Assembly (NCBI RefSeq): GCF_029338355.1
Contig: NZ_CP119802.1
Span: 1,612,001 to 1,676,000 of the forward strand
Reading direction: 5' to 3'
From: Halosegnis marinus
GTDB taxonomy: Archaea > Halobacteriota > Halobacteria > Halobacteriales > Haloarculaceae
Length of the DNA stretch: 64,000 nt
The translations under genes and the position numbers were made by a program. Position 1 is the first letter of the stretch, and every line of letters starts with the position of its first letter. Under the pieces are notes generated by a model. It ran no database searches, was not told the DNA's origin, and worked only from the letters and a program-made list of their open reading frames with translations. Positions 42,503 through 50,240 of this stretch are shown piece after piece.

Positions 42503-43663
42503 ATGTCCATCATCGTCACCGGCGGGGACGGGTACATCGGGTGGCCGACGGCGCTGCGCATCGCGGACCGGACCGACGAGCGCGTCGTCGCGGTCGACAA
42601 CTTCGGGCGACGCGCGTGGGTCGAGGAGGTCGGCGCCGTGAGCGCCACGCCCGTCGCGAGCATCGACGAGCGGCTGGAGGCGGCCCGCGAGGTCCACGGC
42701 CTCTCGAACCTCTCCTTCGTCGAGGGCGACCTCACCGACAAGGCGTTCGTCGAGGAGCTGCTGCAGGTCCACGAGCCCTCCGCGATCGTTCACGCCGCGG
42801 CCCAGCCCTCCGCGCCGTACTCGCAGATCAACGGCGAGCGGGCGAACTTCACCCAGCACAACAACATGGCGGCGACGCGGAACCTCCTGTTCGGCCTCCA
42901 CGAGAACGACCTCGCGGACACGCACTTCATCGAGACGACGACGACCGGCGTCTACGGCGCGCCCGACTTCCCCATCCCCGAGGGCGGCGCGACGATGGAG
43001 CACGAGGGCGAGCGCGACGAGGTGCCGTTCCCGGCGATGGCGGGGAGCTGGTACCACCTCACGAAGAGCCACGACGCCGCGAACATGCGGCTCGCGGCGA
43101 AGCAGTTCGGGGTTCCCATCTCGGACGTGCGCACGGCTATCACCTACGGCACGGAGACCGAGGAGACGCGCGCCGACGACCGGCTGAAGACGCGCTTCGA
43201 CTTCGACTACTACTTCGGCGTCGTCGCCCACCGCTTCGCGGCGCAGGCAGTCGCGGGCTACCCGCTCACCGTCTACGGCAAGGGCGAACAGCGCAAGCCG
43301 TTCGTCTCGCTGGAGGACGCCGTCGAGGGGCTGGCGCGACTCGCGCTCGCCGACGCGCCCGACGAACTCACGGTGTACAACCAGGTGACACGGCCCATCG
43401 CCATCGTGGAGATGGCCGAGACCATCCGGGAGGTCGCGGCGGAGTTCGACCTCGACGTCGAGGTCACCCACGTCGAGAACCCGCGCGACGAGGACGAGGA
43501 ACACCGCATGGAGATCGACAACGACCGCTACATGGACCTCATCGGCGAGCAGCGCGCCACCTTCGCGGACGGCATCGAGGACGTGCTCGCGACGCTGACG
43601 CGCTACGCGGACACCATCGAGGCCCACGAGGACCGCTTCCTGCCCGACGCGCTGCGCGATTAG
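42503..43663 (+). CDS. UDP-sulfoquinovose synthase-like epimerase/dehydratase
   Basis: A 386-residue extended SDR enzyme close to SQD1. It carries TGGDGYIGWPTAL (NAD site with the Trp typical of SQD1), HAAAQPSAPYSQI, ETTTTGVYG, the catalytic-type SWYHLTKSHD and the long SQD1-like substrate segment ISDVRTAITYGTETEET ... YPLTVYGKGEQRKPF. SQD1 converts UDP-glucose and sulfite to UDP-sulfoquinovose; in haloarchaea this would feed sulfated glycans of glycoproteins or glycolipids (inference). Controlled by the TrmB-type site just upstream. Confidence 0.85.
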   Translation: MSIIVTGGDGYIGWPTALRIADRTDERVVAVDNFGRRAWVEEVGAVSATPVASIDERLEAAREVHGLSNLSFVEGDLTDKAFVEELLQVHEPSAIVHAAAQPSAPYSQINGERANFTQHNNMAATRNLLFGLHENDLADTHFIETTTTGVYGAPDFPIPEGGATMEHEGERDEVPFPAMAGSWYHLTKSHDAANMRLAAKQFGVPISDVRTAITYGTETEETRADDRLKTRFDFDYYFGVVAHRFAAQAVAGYPLTVYGKGEQRKPFVSLEDAVEGLARLALADAPDELTVYNQVTRPIAIVEMAETIREVAAEFDLDVEVTHVENPRDEDEEHRMEIDNDRYMDLIGEQRATFADGIEDVLATLTRYADTIEAHEDRFLPDALRD

Positions 43664-44223
43664 ACCTCGCTCGGCAGGTCACCGGTTCCGAGCGACAGCC
43701 GCTCGGAGCGGTAGCGATGGACCAGCCCCGACCCCAACAGGAGGAGCGAACACGCCAGCGCGGTCGGCGCCATCCCGAACAGGACGAACGGGTAGACGCC
43801 GAGCGCGACGGCCGAACACAGTGCCAGACACACCGAGCCCAGGAGCGTGTAGTACGTCCCCCACGAGATCTCCTTCTCGGGGACGATTTCGAGGAACACC
43901 GTCAGCTCCTCCAGCGAGTCGGTCGGCTCGACCGTACCGCGGTCGTGGTCGTAGTCGACGACCGCGTTGTCGTCCATCTTCGGGAGGTGTGACTGCTGGA
44001 GCGCGTTGTACACGCGCCGACGCTGCTGGGCGCTCACCGCCGACGGCTCGGTGTCGTTCTCCCACGCGGCGACCTGCCGGGAGAGCGTCCGGAGGTCCGT
44101 CGCGCCGTCGCGCTGGAGCGAGTGGACCACCATCCGCCGTCGCTCGTTGCTGATGGTCTCGAACATCTCCTGCCGGCTGGGTCCCTCGTCGTCCCCCGAC
44201 GACTCCGCCGCTGCTGCCCCCAT
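43660..44223 (-). CDS. Membrane-anchored winged-helix regulator (DUF7344-type)
   Basis: 187 residues. An N-terminal ArsR-like winged helix (EMFETISNERRRMVVHSLQRD ... RRRVYNALQQSHLPKMDDNAVV) precedes two transmembrane helices (about 123-143 and 147-168). This HTH-plus-TM layout is that of the haloarchaeal DUF7344 group, whose members usually control neighbouring genes. It is divergent from the surface-protein genes at 44461 and 45533, the probable targets. The TATA sits inside a palindrome, CAGATT-A-AATCTG (44248-44260), about 27-30 bases before its ATG, hinting at autoregulation. Confidence 0.85.
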   Translation of the reverse strand: MGAAAAESSGDDEGPSRQEMFETISNERRRMVVHSLQRDGATDLRTLSRQVAAWENDTEPSAVSAQQRRRVYNALQQSHLPKMDDNAVVDYDHDRGTVEPTDSLEELTVFLEIVPEKEISWGTYYTLLGSVCLALCSAVALGVYPFVLFGMAPTALACSLLLLGSGLVHRYRSERLSLGTGDLPSEV

Positions 44224-44247
44224 TTATATCTGCTTTGAGTACCTGTT

Positions 44248-44260
44248 CAGATTAAATCTG
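44248..44260. promoter_or_regulatory. Palindrome CAGATT-A-AATCTG covering the regulator's TATA box
   Basis: Perfect 6-bp inverted repeat with a one-base centre. On the minus strand it contains TTTAAT at the TATA distance from the ATG at 44223. A protein bound here would block TBP. Confidence 0.5.
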
Positions 44261-44432
44261 TTGGCCGGTCGGCGATAGGACGCCGCCGCCTGCCGCCCCG
44301 AAACGGCGTTTAATCGGGAATTAGGCCGACTCCCGATCGGTTCAGGCCGTCCAATCCGTTCCTCTCGCCCACCCTGTGGCCCGTTCTGCTGCCGCTTGTA
44401 GAAGGACCCCTCTCCCCTGGGTGGGGATACGC

Positions 44433-44448
44433 CCCGCCACACGGCGGG
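44433..44448 (+). promoter_or_regulatory. GC-rich stem-loop just upstream of the exported-protein start
   Basis: CCCGCC-ACAC-GGCGGG, a 6-bp stem with a four-base loop, ends 12 bases before the ATG at 44461. No TATA lies at the leaderless distance; the nearest candidate (GTTTAATC, 44310-44317) implies a ~120-base leader containing this hairpin, so translational control is possible. Confidence 0.4.
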
Positions 44449-44460
44449 CACGATTCAACC

Positions 44461-45522
44461 ATGTCCGAAGACGACAGCACGAACGTCAGTCGGCGCAGCG
44501 TACTCGGTGGCATCGCGGGACTCGCGGTCGCGGGGAGCGGCCTCGCGGCGGTCTCCTCAACGGCGAGCGCGAACAGTTCGGTTTCCATCACGTCCGCGGA
44601 CGCCAGCGCGACGCTGGACCGCGGTGAACTCACCAGCCTGACTATCAACCCGACGTTCACGGTGAACTGGACGGGGCTCGACGACGCCGTCGGCAAGGTG
44701 TTCTGGCTCGTCGAGGCGAGCGTCGACGGCGGGGACTTCTACCCGCTGTTCCGCGCGACGCCGTGGCTGACCGCCGACCAGATCGGGACCACCGGCTCGT
44801 ACGCCGTGGAGCCGTCGTTCGAGGAGGCGCTCAACGCGGACGACCGCTTCGACGACGGGAGCGGCCCGGACTACTCCGCCGGTCCGCTGGTCGTGGCCGA
44901 CGAGCAGGGCCGGCCCGACTACGCGAACTACGACTTCGGGAGCATCTCCGGGAACATCACGTACGAGTCGTTCATGAACGGTACGAGCATCGGGGGCGCG
45001 GACGACTACCCCGGCGCGCACGAGGACGGCGGCTGGCAGAACAACTACTGGGACGTCGACGCCGGTTACTACGGCGCCGCGTCCGACACCACGCCGTTCA
45101 ACGAGACGACGGACGGGGAGACGAAGACGACGGACGTCACGCTCCGCTACACCTTCGAGTTCCAGCGCCCGAACCTCTCGCAGCTGAAGTACCGCGTCGA
45201 CTTCGCGAACTACGACGGGCCGGAGGCGGGGGCGACGCAGTTCACCGAGCTCTCCGTCGCCGAGCAGAAGCGCTTCGCCGCGGAACAGATCGACGGGCTG
45301 GAGGAGTCCGACATCGACGACGGGAACTCGAAGCTCGTGATGAACGGCGAGGACGGGTTCCCGGAGTTCGGGACGCCGTCGGGCCTCTCCTACAGCCAGA
45401 TCCGGGACAACGCCGACGCGCACCCCGGTCTACTCTCGGCGACGACGACCTTCACGGTTAGCGTCACCAACAAGGCTTCGAGCAGCGACTCCACCGGAAC
45501 CTCCGGCGCCGAGGCCGAGTAA
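44461..45522 (+). CDS. Tat-exported surface protein of unknown family
   Basis: 353 residues. The N-terminus NVSRRSVLGGIAGLAVAGSG is a Tat signal (twin Arg 11-12) with a probable cut after TASA. The mature part is acidic, aromatic-rich and predicted beta-rich (FWLVEASVDGGDFYPLFRA, DGGWQNNYWDVDAGYYGAAS, VTLRYTFEFQRP), with NGTS, NITY and NETT sequons. It ends in a Ser/Thr/Gly tail. No lipobox or C-terminal anchor is seen, so it may be secreted. It is followed after 10 bases by the surface-protein gene at 45533 and faces the membrane regulator gene. I do not recognise the family. Confidence 0.75.
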   Translation: MSEDDSTNVSRRSVLGGIAGLAVAGSGLAAVSSTASANSSVSITSADASATLDRGELTSLTINPTFTVNWTGLDDAVGKVFWLVEASVDGGDFYPLFRATPWLTADQIGTTGSYAVEPSFEEALNADDRFDDGSGPDYSAGPLVVADEQGRPDYANYDFGSISGNITYESFMNGTSIGGADDYPGAHEDGGWQNNYWDVDAGYYGAASDTTPFNETTDGETKTTDVTLRYTFEFQRPNLSQLKYRVDFANYDGPEAGATQFTELSVAEQKRFAAEQIDGLEESDIDDGNSKLVMNGEDGFPEFGTPSGLSYSQIRDNADAHPGLLSATTTFTVSVTNKASSSDSTGTSGAEAE

Positions 45523-45532
45523 GTAGGCCCGC

Positions 45533-47002
45533 ATGGACGCCAACGGCAGTTCGGGCGGCGACCGCTCCGACGCCGGCAGCGGCGCGCTTCCCGTGACAAA
45601 GCGCACCGCCATCGTCGCGCTGCTCGCCGCTATCGTCGTCCTCGGCGCGGGGGCGGGCATCACGGCCACGCTCACCGAGGACGCGCCCTCCCGCGTGGCG
45701 GCGTCGGACTCGGCCGACGGGGCCGGCGCGTCCCTCTCGCTCCCGGACGGCGGGACGACCACCGTCTCCTTCGCCGGGACGCGCGTCGCCGAGAACGCGA
45801 GCGGCGTGGGACTCGACTCGCTGAACGTCTCCGTCGACGGCGGCGGCGACCTCACGCTGTCCGGCGTCAGGAAGACCGACGGCTCCGCCGTCGACACCGC
45901 CCCGACGAACGCGACGGCGGGCTACCTGAACGTCGGCCACGAGGGGGACGCCGAGATAGACAGCGTCACGTTCCGCTTCACCGTCTCGGCGGCGACGCTC
46001 CGCGACGCCGGTATCGAACCCGGCGACGTGACGCTGTACCGTTACCACGACGGCGAGTGGCGGGCGCTGGAGACGGCGCTCGACGCGGCCTCGGCCGATG
46101 CGTACACCTTCCGGGCGGTCTCGCCCGGGCTCTCCGTGTTCGGCGTCGGCCCCTCGCGGGCGAACGACCGCTCGAACGCGGGCGAAAACGGGAACGGAAA
46201 CGGGAACGGAAACGGCAACGGCGGCGGCCCGCCGCCGGACACTACGCCGACCGCGACCCCGACGCCCACGGAGACGCCAACGGCTACGCCGACGGCTACA
46301 CCCACTGCGGAACCGAACGGAACGGCGACGCCGACCGCCACAGCTACACCGACCGCGACACCGACGCCGGAACCGAACGAAACGGCGACAGCGACTCCGA
46401 CGCCGACCGGGACCGACGACGGCGGCTCGGGGGGTGTCTCTCCGTCGAATCCGCCGCCCGAGAACCCGCCGCCGACGAACGGCGGTGGAGGCGGTGGTGG
46501 CGGTAGTGGCGGCGGTGGTGGCGACGCCCCGCCGGACCGCGGCTTCGACGCGACCGTCCGAGTCGCCGCGCCGAACCCCGAGCCGATACGCTCGGACCGG
46601 GGCGACGTGGACGTCGTCGCCGGCTCGGTCGCGGGCGAGGTGTCGTGGTCCGACGACCGCGCGACCCGTGCCGTGGTCACGGTGACCGTGTCGGGCGACG
46701 GCGACTCCCGGGAGCTCCGCAACGTCACCGTTCCGCTCGACGGCGAGACCTCGCTGTCGCTCGCCGAGGCGCTGACCGACACCCGGCTGCTGTACGCGAC
46801 CGGACCGCGCGCCGACGCGCTGTCGGTGGACGAGGACGGCCGTACCGCGACCTACCGACGGGTCGTGACGGTGGCGGTGACGCTGTACGACGGTGAGGAG
46901 CGCCTGACGACCGCGAGCGACGACGACGGCCTCACGGTCGTCGTCACGAACGTCGAGGCCGCCAGCGAGGGGGACGGGCGTTCCGGCTCCAGCGCCGCGT
47001 AG
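45533..47002 (+). CDS. PGF-pre-PGF-like surface glycoprotein with mucin-like linker
   Basis: 489 residues. A cytoplasmic ~24-residue tail and a signal anchor (TAIVALLAAIVVLGAGAGITA) are followed by a ~145-residue domain with TVSFAGTRVAENASGVGLDS and VTLYRYHDGEWRALETALD, resembling the PGF-pre-PGF domain of archaeal surface proteins. Next come an Asn-Gly repeat, about 75 residues of Thr-Pro/Glu repeats, a Pro run and a poly-Gly run (about residues 215-335), then a second beta-rich domain (FDATVRVAAPNPEPIRSDRG). The Thr-Pro stretch suits dense O-glycosylation. No PGF-CTERM sorting signal is visible. Confidence 0.8.
   Translation: MDANGSSGGDRSDAGSGALPVTKRTAIVALLAAIVVLGAGAGITATLTEDAPSRVAASDSADGAGASLSLPDGGTTTVSFAGTRVAENASGVGLDSLNVSVDGGGDLTLSGVRKTDGSAVDTAPTNATAGYLNVGHEGDAEIDSVTFRFTVSAATLRDAGIEPGDVTLYRYHDGEWRALETALDAASADAYTFRAVSPGLSVFGVGPSRANDRSNAGENGNGNGNGNGNGGGPPPDTTPTATPTPTETPTATPTATPTAEPNGTATPTATATPTATPTPEPNETATATPTPTGTDDGGSGGVSPSNPPPENPPPTNGGGGGGGGSGGGGGDAPPDRGFDATVRVAAPNPEPIRSDRGDVDVVAGSVAGEVSWSDDRATRAVVTVTVSGDGDSRELRNVTVPLDGETSLSLAEALTDTRLLYATGPRADALSVDEDGRTATYRRVVTVAVTLYDGEERLTTASDDDGLTVVVTNVEAASEGDGRSGSSAA
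46186..46530 (+). repeat. Low-complexity repeats encoding (NG)n, (TP)n and (G)n linkers
   Basis: Inside the surface glycoprotein gene: tandem GGGAACGGAAAC units near 46190-46225, then imperfect repeats of ACGCCGACC-like hexamers to about 46410, and GGTGGTGGCGG runs at 46485-46530. Such repeats slip readily, so linker length may vary between strains. Confidence 0.75.
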
Positions 47003-47030
47003 GACGTATCGGGCATCGAAACACGCGGCT

Positions 47031-47040
47031 GCTTTTTATT
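47031..47040 (+). promoter_or_regulatory. T-rich element: terminator of the surface cassette and TATA of the next gene
   Basis: GCTTTTTATT lies 28 bases after the stop at 47002 and is centred about 26 bases before the ATG at 47062. The T5 run can end the upstream transcript, while TTTTTATT is well placed as the TATA box of the small membrane protein gene. Confidence 0.5.
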
Positions 47041-47061
47041 CGAGTCCGGCGTAGTGCCGGT

Positions 47062-47415
47062 ATGACATCCAGTGAACTCCGGCTCCGTGAGGCCGGCTCC
47101 TCGGGGCGGGAGTTCACCCGGCTGTGGCTCGTCGCGCTCGCCACCTACGGGGTCGGCGACGTGGTGACGACGGTCGCGCTCACCCGGTTCGTTCCCCGAT
47201 TGAGCGAGGGGAACCTCCTGCTCGCGGCGCTGCTCAACAGCCACGGCAACCTCGGGCTCATCGGGCTGAAGCTCGCCGTCTTCGCCGGCTGTCTCGCCAT
47301 CAGCCTCTACGGCGCCCGCACCGCCGACCGCTTCGTCTACTACCTCCCGCCGGCCCTGCTCGCCGTCGTCGGGGGGTTCACGACGGCGTACAACCTCCGG
47401 CTCCTGTTCGGGTAG
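47062..47415 (+). CDS. Conserved haloarchaeal membrane protein, 117 aa
   Basis: Three membrane helices (about 22-43, 62-82 and 91-110) after a polar N-terminus (MTSSELRLREAGSSGREFTR). Conserved-looking motifs are YGVGDVVTTVALT in the first helix and LNSHGNLGLIGLKLAVF before the second; charged Asp and Lys residues within helices suggest a function beyond anchoring. No family name recalled with confidence. It precedes an epimerase gene by 41 bases. Confidence 0.7.
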   Translation: MTSSELRLREAGSSGREFTRLWLVALATYGVGDVVTTVALTRFVPRLSEGNLLLAALLNSHGNLGLIGLKLAVFAGCLAISLYGARTADRFVYYLPPALLAVVGGFTTAYNLRLLFG

Positions 47416-47456
47416 GGTAACGAAGGCTATACGGCCGCGCCGGCCGCGCCCCCGAT

Positions 47457-48386
47457 ATGCACGTCCTCGTCACCGGCGGCTGCGGCTACATCGGGAGCGT
47501 CCTCGTCCCCCTGTTGCGCGACGACGACCGCGTGGACCGCGTCACGGTCCTCGACGACTTCTCGGCCTCCTCGCCGCGGGCGCTGTTCGGGCAACTCGGC
47601 GACGACACCGTCCGCTTCCGCCGCGGCGACGTCCGCCAGTACGGCGACGTGGAGTCGGCCGCCCGGGGGGCCGACGCCGTCGTCCACCTCGCGGCCATCA
47701 CGGGCGCGGCGAGCACCCACGACCGCCGCGAGGAGACGTTCGAGACGAACTACGAGGGGACGCGCAACGTGCTCAACGCGGCGGGGAAGGTCGGCGTCGA
47801 CAACGTCGTGCTCGCCTCCTCGTGTAACATCTACGGGCGCGCCCCGACGACGGACATCGACGAGTCGGTCGAGCCGGACCCGATCAACCCCTACGCCGAG
47901 ACGAAGTACGAGTCCGAGTCGCTGTTGCGCGAGGCGCGCGAGGAGTTCGGCTTCGACGGCGTCGCCCTGCGGATGGCGACGAACTACGGGAACGCGCCCG
48001 GCGTCCGCTTCAACCTCGTCGTCAACCACTTCGTGTTCCGGGCGCTGACCGGGCGGGCGCTCACGGTGTACGGCGACGGGTCGAACTGGCGGCCGTTCGT
48101 CCACGTCCGCGACGCCGCCCGCGCGTACAAGCACGCCGCGCTCGCCCCCGACGACTGGGACCGCGAGGTGTACAACGTCGGGTCGAACGACGGCAACTAC
48201 CGCGTCGCGGAGATCGCCGAGGTCGTGAGCGAGGAGGTCGCGCCCGTCGACGTGACCTACCTGGAGGACGAACACCCCGGCCCCTCGTACCACGTGAACT
48301 TCGACCGCCTCGCCCGAACCGGGTTCGGGACGGAGTGGACGCTCCGCGAGGGGGTCCGCGACCTCCGCGACGCCTTCCGCGGGTAG
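47457..48386 (+). CDS. NAD-dependent nucleotide-sugar epimerase/dehydratase
   Basis: A 309-residue extended SDR protein: GGCGYIGS NAD motif at the N-terminus, VHLAAITG, SSCNIYG, the catalytic YAETK and a C-terminal substrate domain with GDGSNWRPFVHVRDAARAY. The start MHVLVTGGCGYIG is standard. A TATA-like GGCTATACG (47425-47433) is about 27 bases upstream, so it is probably transcribed on its own. It has no TrmB-type site, unlike the epimerase gene that follows. Likely substrate UDP- or GDP-linked hexose; unassigned. Confidence 0.87.
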   Translation: MHVLVTGGCGYIGSVLVPLLRDDDRVDRVTVLDDFSASSPRALFGQLGDDTVRFRRGDVRQYGDVESAARGADAVVHLAAITGAASTHDRREETFETNYEGTRNVLNAAGKVGVDNVVLASSCNIYGRAPTTDIDESVEPDPINPYAETKYESESLLREAREEFGFDGVALRMATNYGNAPGVRFNLVVNHFVFRALTGRALTVYGDGSNWRPFVHVRDAARAYKHAALAPDDWDREVYNVGSNDGNYRVAEIAEVVSEEVAPVDVTYLEDEHPGPSYHVNFDRLARTGFGTEWTLREGVRDLRDAFRG

Positions 48387-48430
48387 CCGCGCGGGCGGGG
48401 GAGAGGACAAGAGCCTTACCGGGCGTCTCC

Positions 48431-48451
48431 GTTACTCGGAACATGAGTAAC
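48431..48451. promoter_or_regulatory. TrmB-type operator covering the start codon, perfect GTTACTC-N7-GAGTAAC
   Basis: A perfect 7-bp inverted repeat with spacer GGAACAT. The ATG at 48443 begins inside the spacer and the codons ATG-AGT-AAC form the right arm. A weak TATA (CCTTAC, 48414-48419) is 27 bases before the ATG, so the operator covers the presumed transcription and translation start. Confidence 0.8.
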
Positions 48452-49408
48452 TCGACGCACGTCGCGATAACGGGCGCGGCGGGCTTCATCGGGAGCCGGG
48501 TGGTCGGGCAGTTGCGCCGCGACCACCCCGACTGGGAGCTGACGGCCATCGACAACTTCTATCTCGGCGACGTGCGCGAGGTCGGCGACACGACGGTCGA
48601 GCACGTCGACATCCGCCACCGCGACCAGCTGACCGACGCGCTCGACGGGGCGGACGCGGTGTTGCATCTCGCCGCCATCTCCGGCGTGGACGACTGCGAC
48701 GACAAGCCGGACCTCGCCTACGAGGTCAACGTCGTCGGGACGAACAACGTCGCCTACTTCTGCGAGCGGACGGGCGCCGGGCTCGCGTTCCCGTTCTCGA
48801 TGGCGGTCATCGGCGACCCGACCGACTTCCCAATCACGACCGACATGGCCCGCGACCCGCTGAACTGGTACGGCGAGACGAAGGTGCTCGGCGAGCGGGC
48901 CGTCGAGACGATGGCCGACGGCTCCTTCCCCGCGGTGCAGTTCATGATATCGAACCTCTACGGCGAGCACGCCGTCGGCGACCGCGCCGTCTCGAAGGGG
49001 ACGGTCATCAACTTCTTCGTGAACCGGGCGCTCGCCGGGGAGCCGCTCACGGTGTACGAGCCGGGGACGCAGGCGCGCAACTTCGTCCACGTCCGCGACG
49101 TGGCCGACGCCTTCTGCCGGGCCGCCGAGCGGCTCGTCGCCCGGCGTGCCGCCGGGGAGACGGGGTCGGAGGCGTACGAGGTGGCGAGCGACGAGGACCC
49201 CGGCGTGATGACGGTCGCCGAAACCGTGGCCCGCGTCGCGAGCGAGGAGCGGGGGCTGGACGTGGACATCGAACTCGTGGCGAACCCGCGCAGCGGCGAG
49301 ACGCTCGTGGACTCCTTCGCCGTCGATACGACGGCCATCGAGCGGGACCTCGGGTGGACGCCGACGGAGAGCGTCGAGGCGTCGGTCCGCGACCTGCTGG
49401 CCGAGTAG
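48443..49408 (+). CDS. NAD-dependent epimerase/dehydratase, TrmB-site controlled
   Basis: A 321-residue extended SDR enzyme: GAAGFIGS (NAD site), VLHLAAISGVDDC, FSMAVIGD, the catalytic-type WYGETK and a substrate domain with SNLYGEHAVGDRAVSKG and EPGTQARNFVHVRD. The start MSNSTHVAITGAAG (48443) is fixed by the NAD motif and the leaderless promoter; the longer upstream frame is rejected. It follows the epimerase at 47457 by 56 bases yet carries its own operator-bearing promoter. The substrate is unknown; nucleotide-sugar synthesis for surface glycans is the best guess. Confidence 0.87.
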   Translation: MSNSTHVAITGAAGFIGSRVVGQLRRDHPDWELTAIDNFYLGDVREVGDTTVEHVDIRHRDQLTDALDGADAVLHLAAISGVDDCDDKPDLAYEVNVVGTNNVAYFCERTGAGLAFPFSMAVIGDPTDFPITTDMARDPLNWYGETKVLGERAVETMADGSFPAVQFMISNLYGEHAVGDRAVSKGTVINFFVNRALAGEPLTVYEPGTQARNFVHVRDVADAFCRAAERLVARRAAGETGSEAYEVASDEDPGVMTVAETVARVASEERGLDVDIELVANPRSGETLVDSFAVDTTAIERDLGWTPTESVEASVRDLLAE

Positions 49409-49458
49409 AAACGCGAGGGTGCCCCGACGCCGCGGGGCGGCCGGTCGCCGGTCCGAAC

Positions 49459-49572
49459 CTACCTGATGGCGGTGGAGTCGCACGCGGGACACCGCTCGAC
49501 GGGGTCGGCCCGTCGCGCGAGGTCGTCCCGGCCGCAGTCGAGGCAGATGCGGACCGTCCGAGTCGTCCCCAT
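49459..49572 (-). CDS. Zinc-ribbon micro-protein, 37 aa
   Basis: MGTTRTVRICLDCGRDDLAR continues to a CPACDSTAIR end, giving two CxxC knuckles (Cys10/13 and Cys28/31) spaced like a rubredoxin-type zinc ribbon. Haloarchaea encode many 30-60-residue proteins of this CPxCG-related kind, and some are expressed and functional. Only the short frame from the ATG at 49572 has protein-like composition. Function unknown. Confidence 0.75.
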   Translation of the reverse strand: MGTTRTVRICLDCGRDDLARRADPVERCPACDSTAIR

Positions 49573-49664
49573 CGTTCCGTCCTTCGCCGCCGGTCGGCAT
49601 AGTCGTTCGGGCGTACACCTCCGGAGCGCTCCCGAGGTGTCCGTTCGGCTCCGCCGACCGACGG

Positions 49665-49934
49665 CTACGACTCGGTCGCGGGGCGCACGACCACGTCGTC
49701 CTCGCCGACGGACACGTCGAAACCCTCGTACCCGAACGAGACGTGCACGGCCCGGTCGTTTCCGTCCGCGAAGAGCGCGTCCAGCGCGTCCGTATCGACG
49801 ACTTCTCCCAGCGGTCGGATGGCGGTCGCGTCCCGACCGAGCGCCTCGGCCAGCGCGGTCACGACCCGCATACTCGTCGCTTCGGGTCCGGGCTCCCTGC
49901 TCCCGTCGTTCGCCGATGACGGTCCGTCGTTCAT
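49665..49934 (-). CDS. HalOD1 output-domain protein
   Basis: 89 residues: MNDGPSSANDGSREPGPEAT is a polar N-terminus; the rest matches the haloarchaeal HalOD1 output domain (VVTALAEALGRDATAIRPLG, DALDALFADG, HVSFGYEGFDVSVGEDDVVV). HalOD1 proteins are often linked to signal-transduction genes, but the role of single-domain versions is unknown. The ATG at 49934 is chosen because the upstream frame is Arg-rich and non-coding in character. Confidence 0.8.
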   Translation of the reverse strand: MNDGPSSANDGSREPGPEATSMRVVTALAEALGRDATAIRPLGEVVDTDALDALFADGNDRAVHVSFGYEGFDVSVGEDDVVVRPATES

Positions 49935-50240
49935 CGAGGGGAGGTAGCGCGACGGAGTCGAATAACGCTTCCGTGGGGATGCGGGCGAACAGCGGCGACG
50001 ACGCGGCGTGCGGGTCGCCGTCGGCTCGGAGGCGGCCCGCGACCGTCTCCGCGGGCGGCGCCCGGGAACGGAAGTGTCCGTGCCCGAGTCGGACCGGCTC
50101 ACCCACTCCGGGGGGCTTTCCCGGAGACGGAGATAAGCCGCCCGTTCATGCTCGACGGGGGCCATCCTCCCCACCATCGTCCGCCGACTGATGGCCACCG
50201 GGCTGCTGTTCGACCCGAAGCACGGGGGCAGCGCCCGCGC

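Noticed and set aside
46186-46530. Tandem repeats considered as a CRISPR-like or minisatellite locus
   Set aside because: Units are short, contiguous without spacers, and in frame with a Thr-Pro/Asn-Gly linker of a surface protein.
50134-50228. Short plus-strand frame ending GLLFDPKHGGSARAQ after an in-frame stop
   Set aside because: Composition looks protein-like and could be the tail of a lost gene, but it is under 35 codons, lacks a promoter and matches no family I know.
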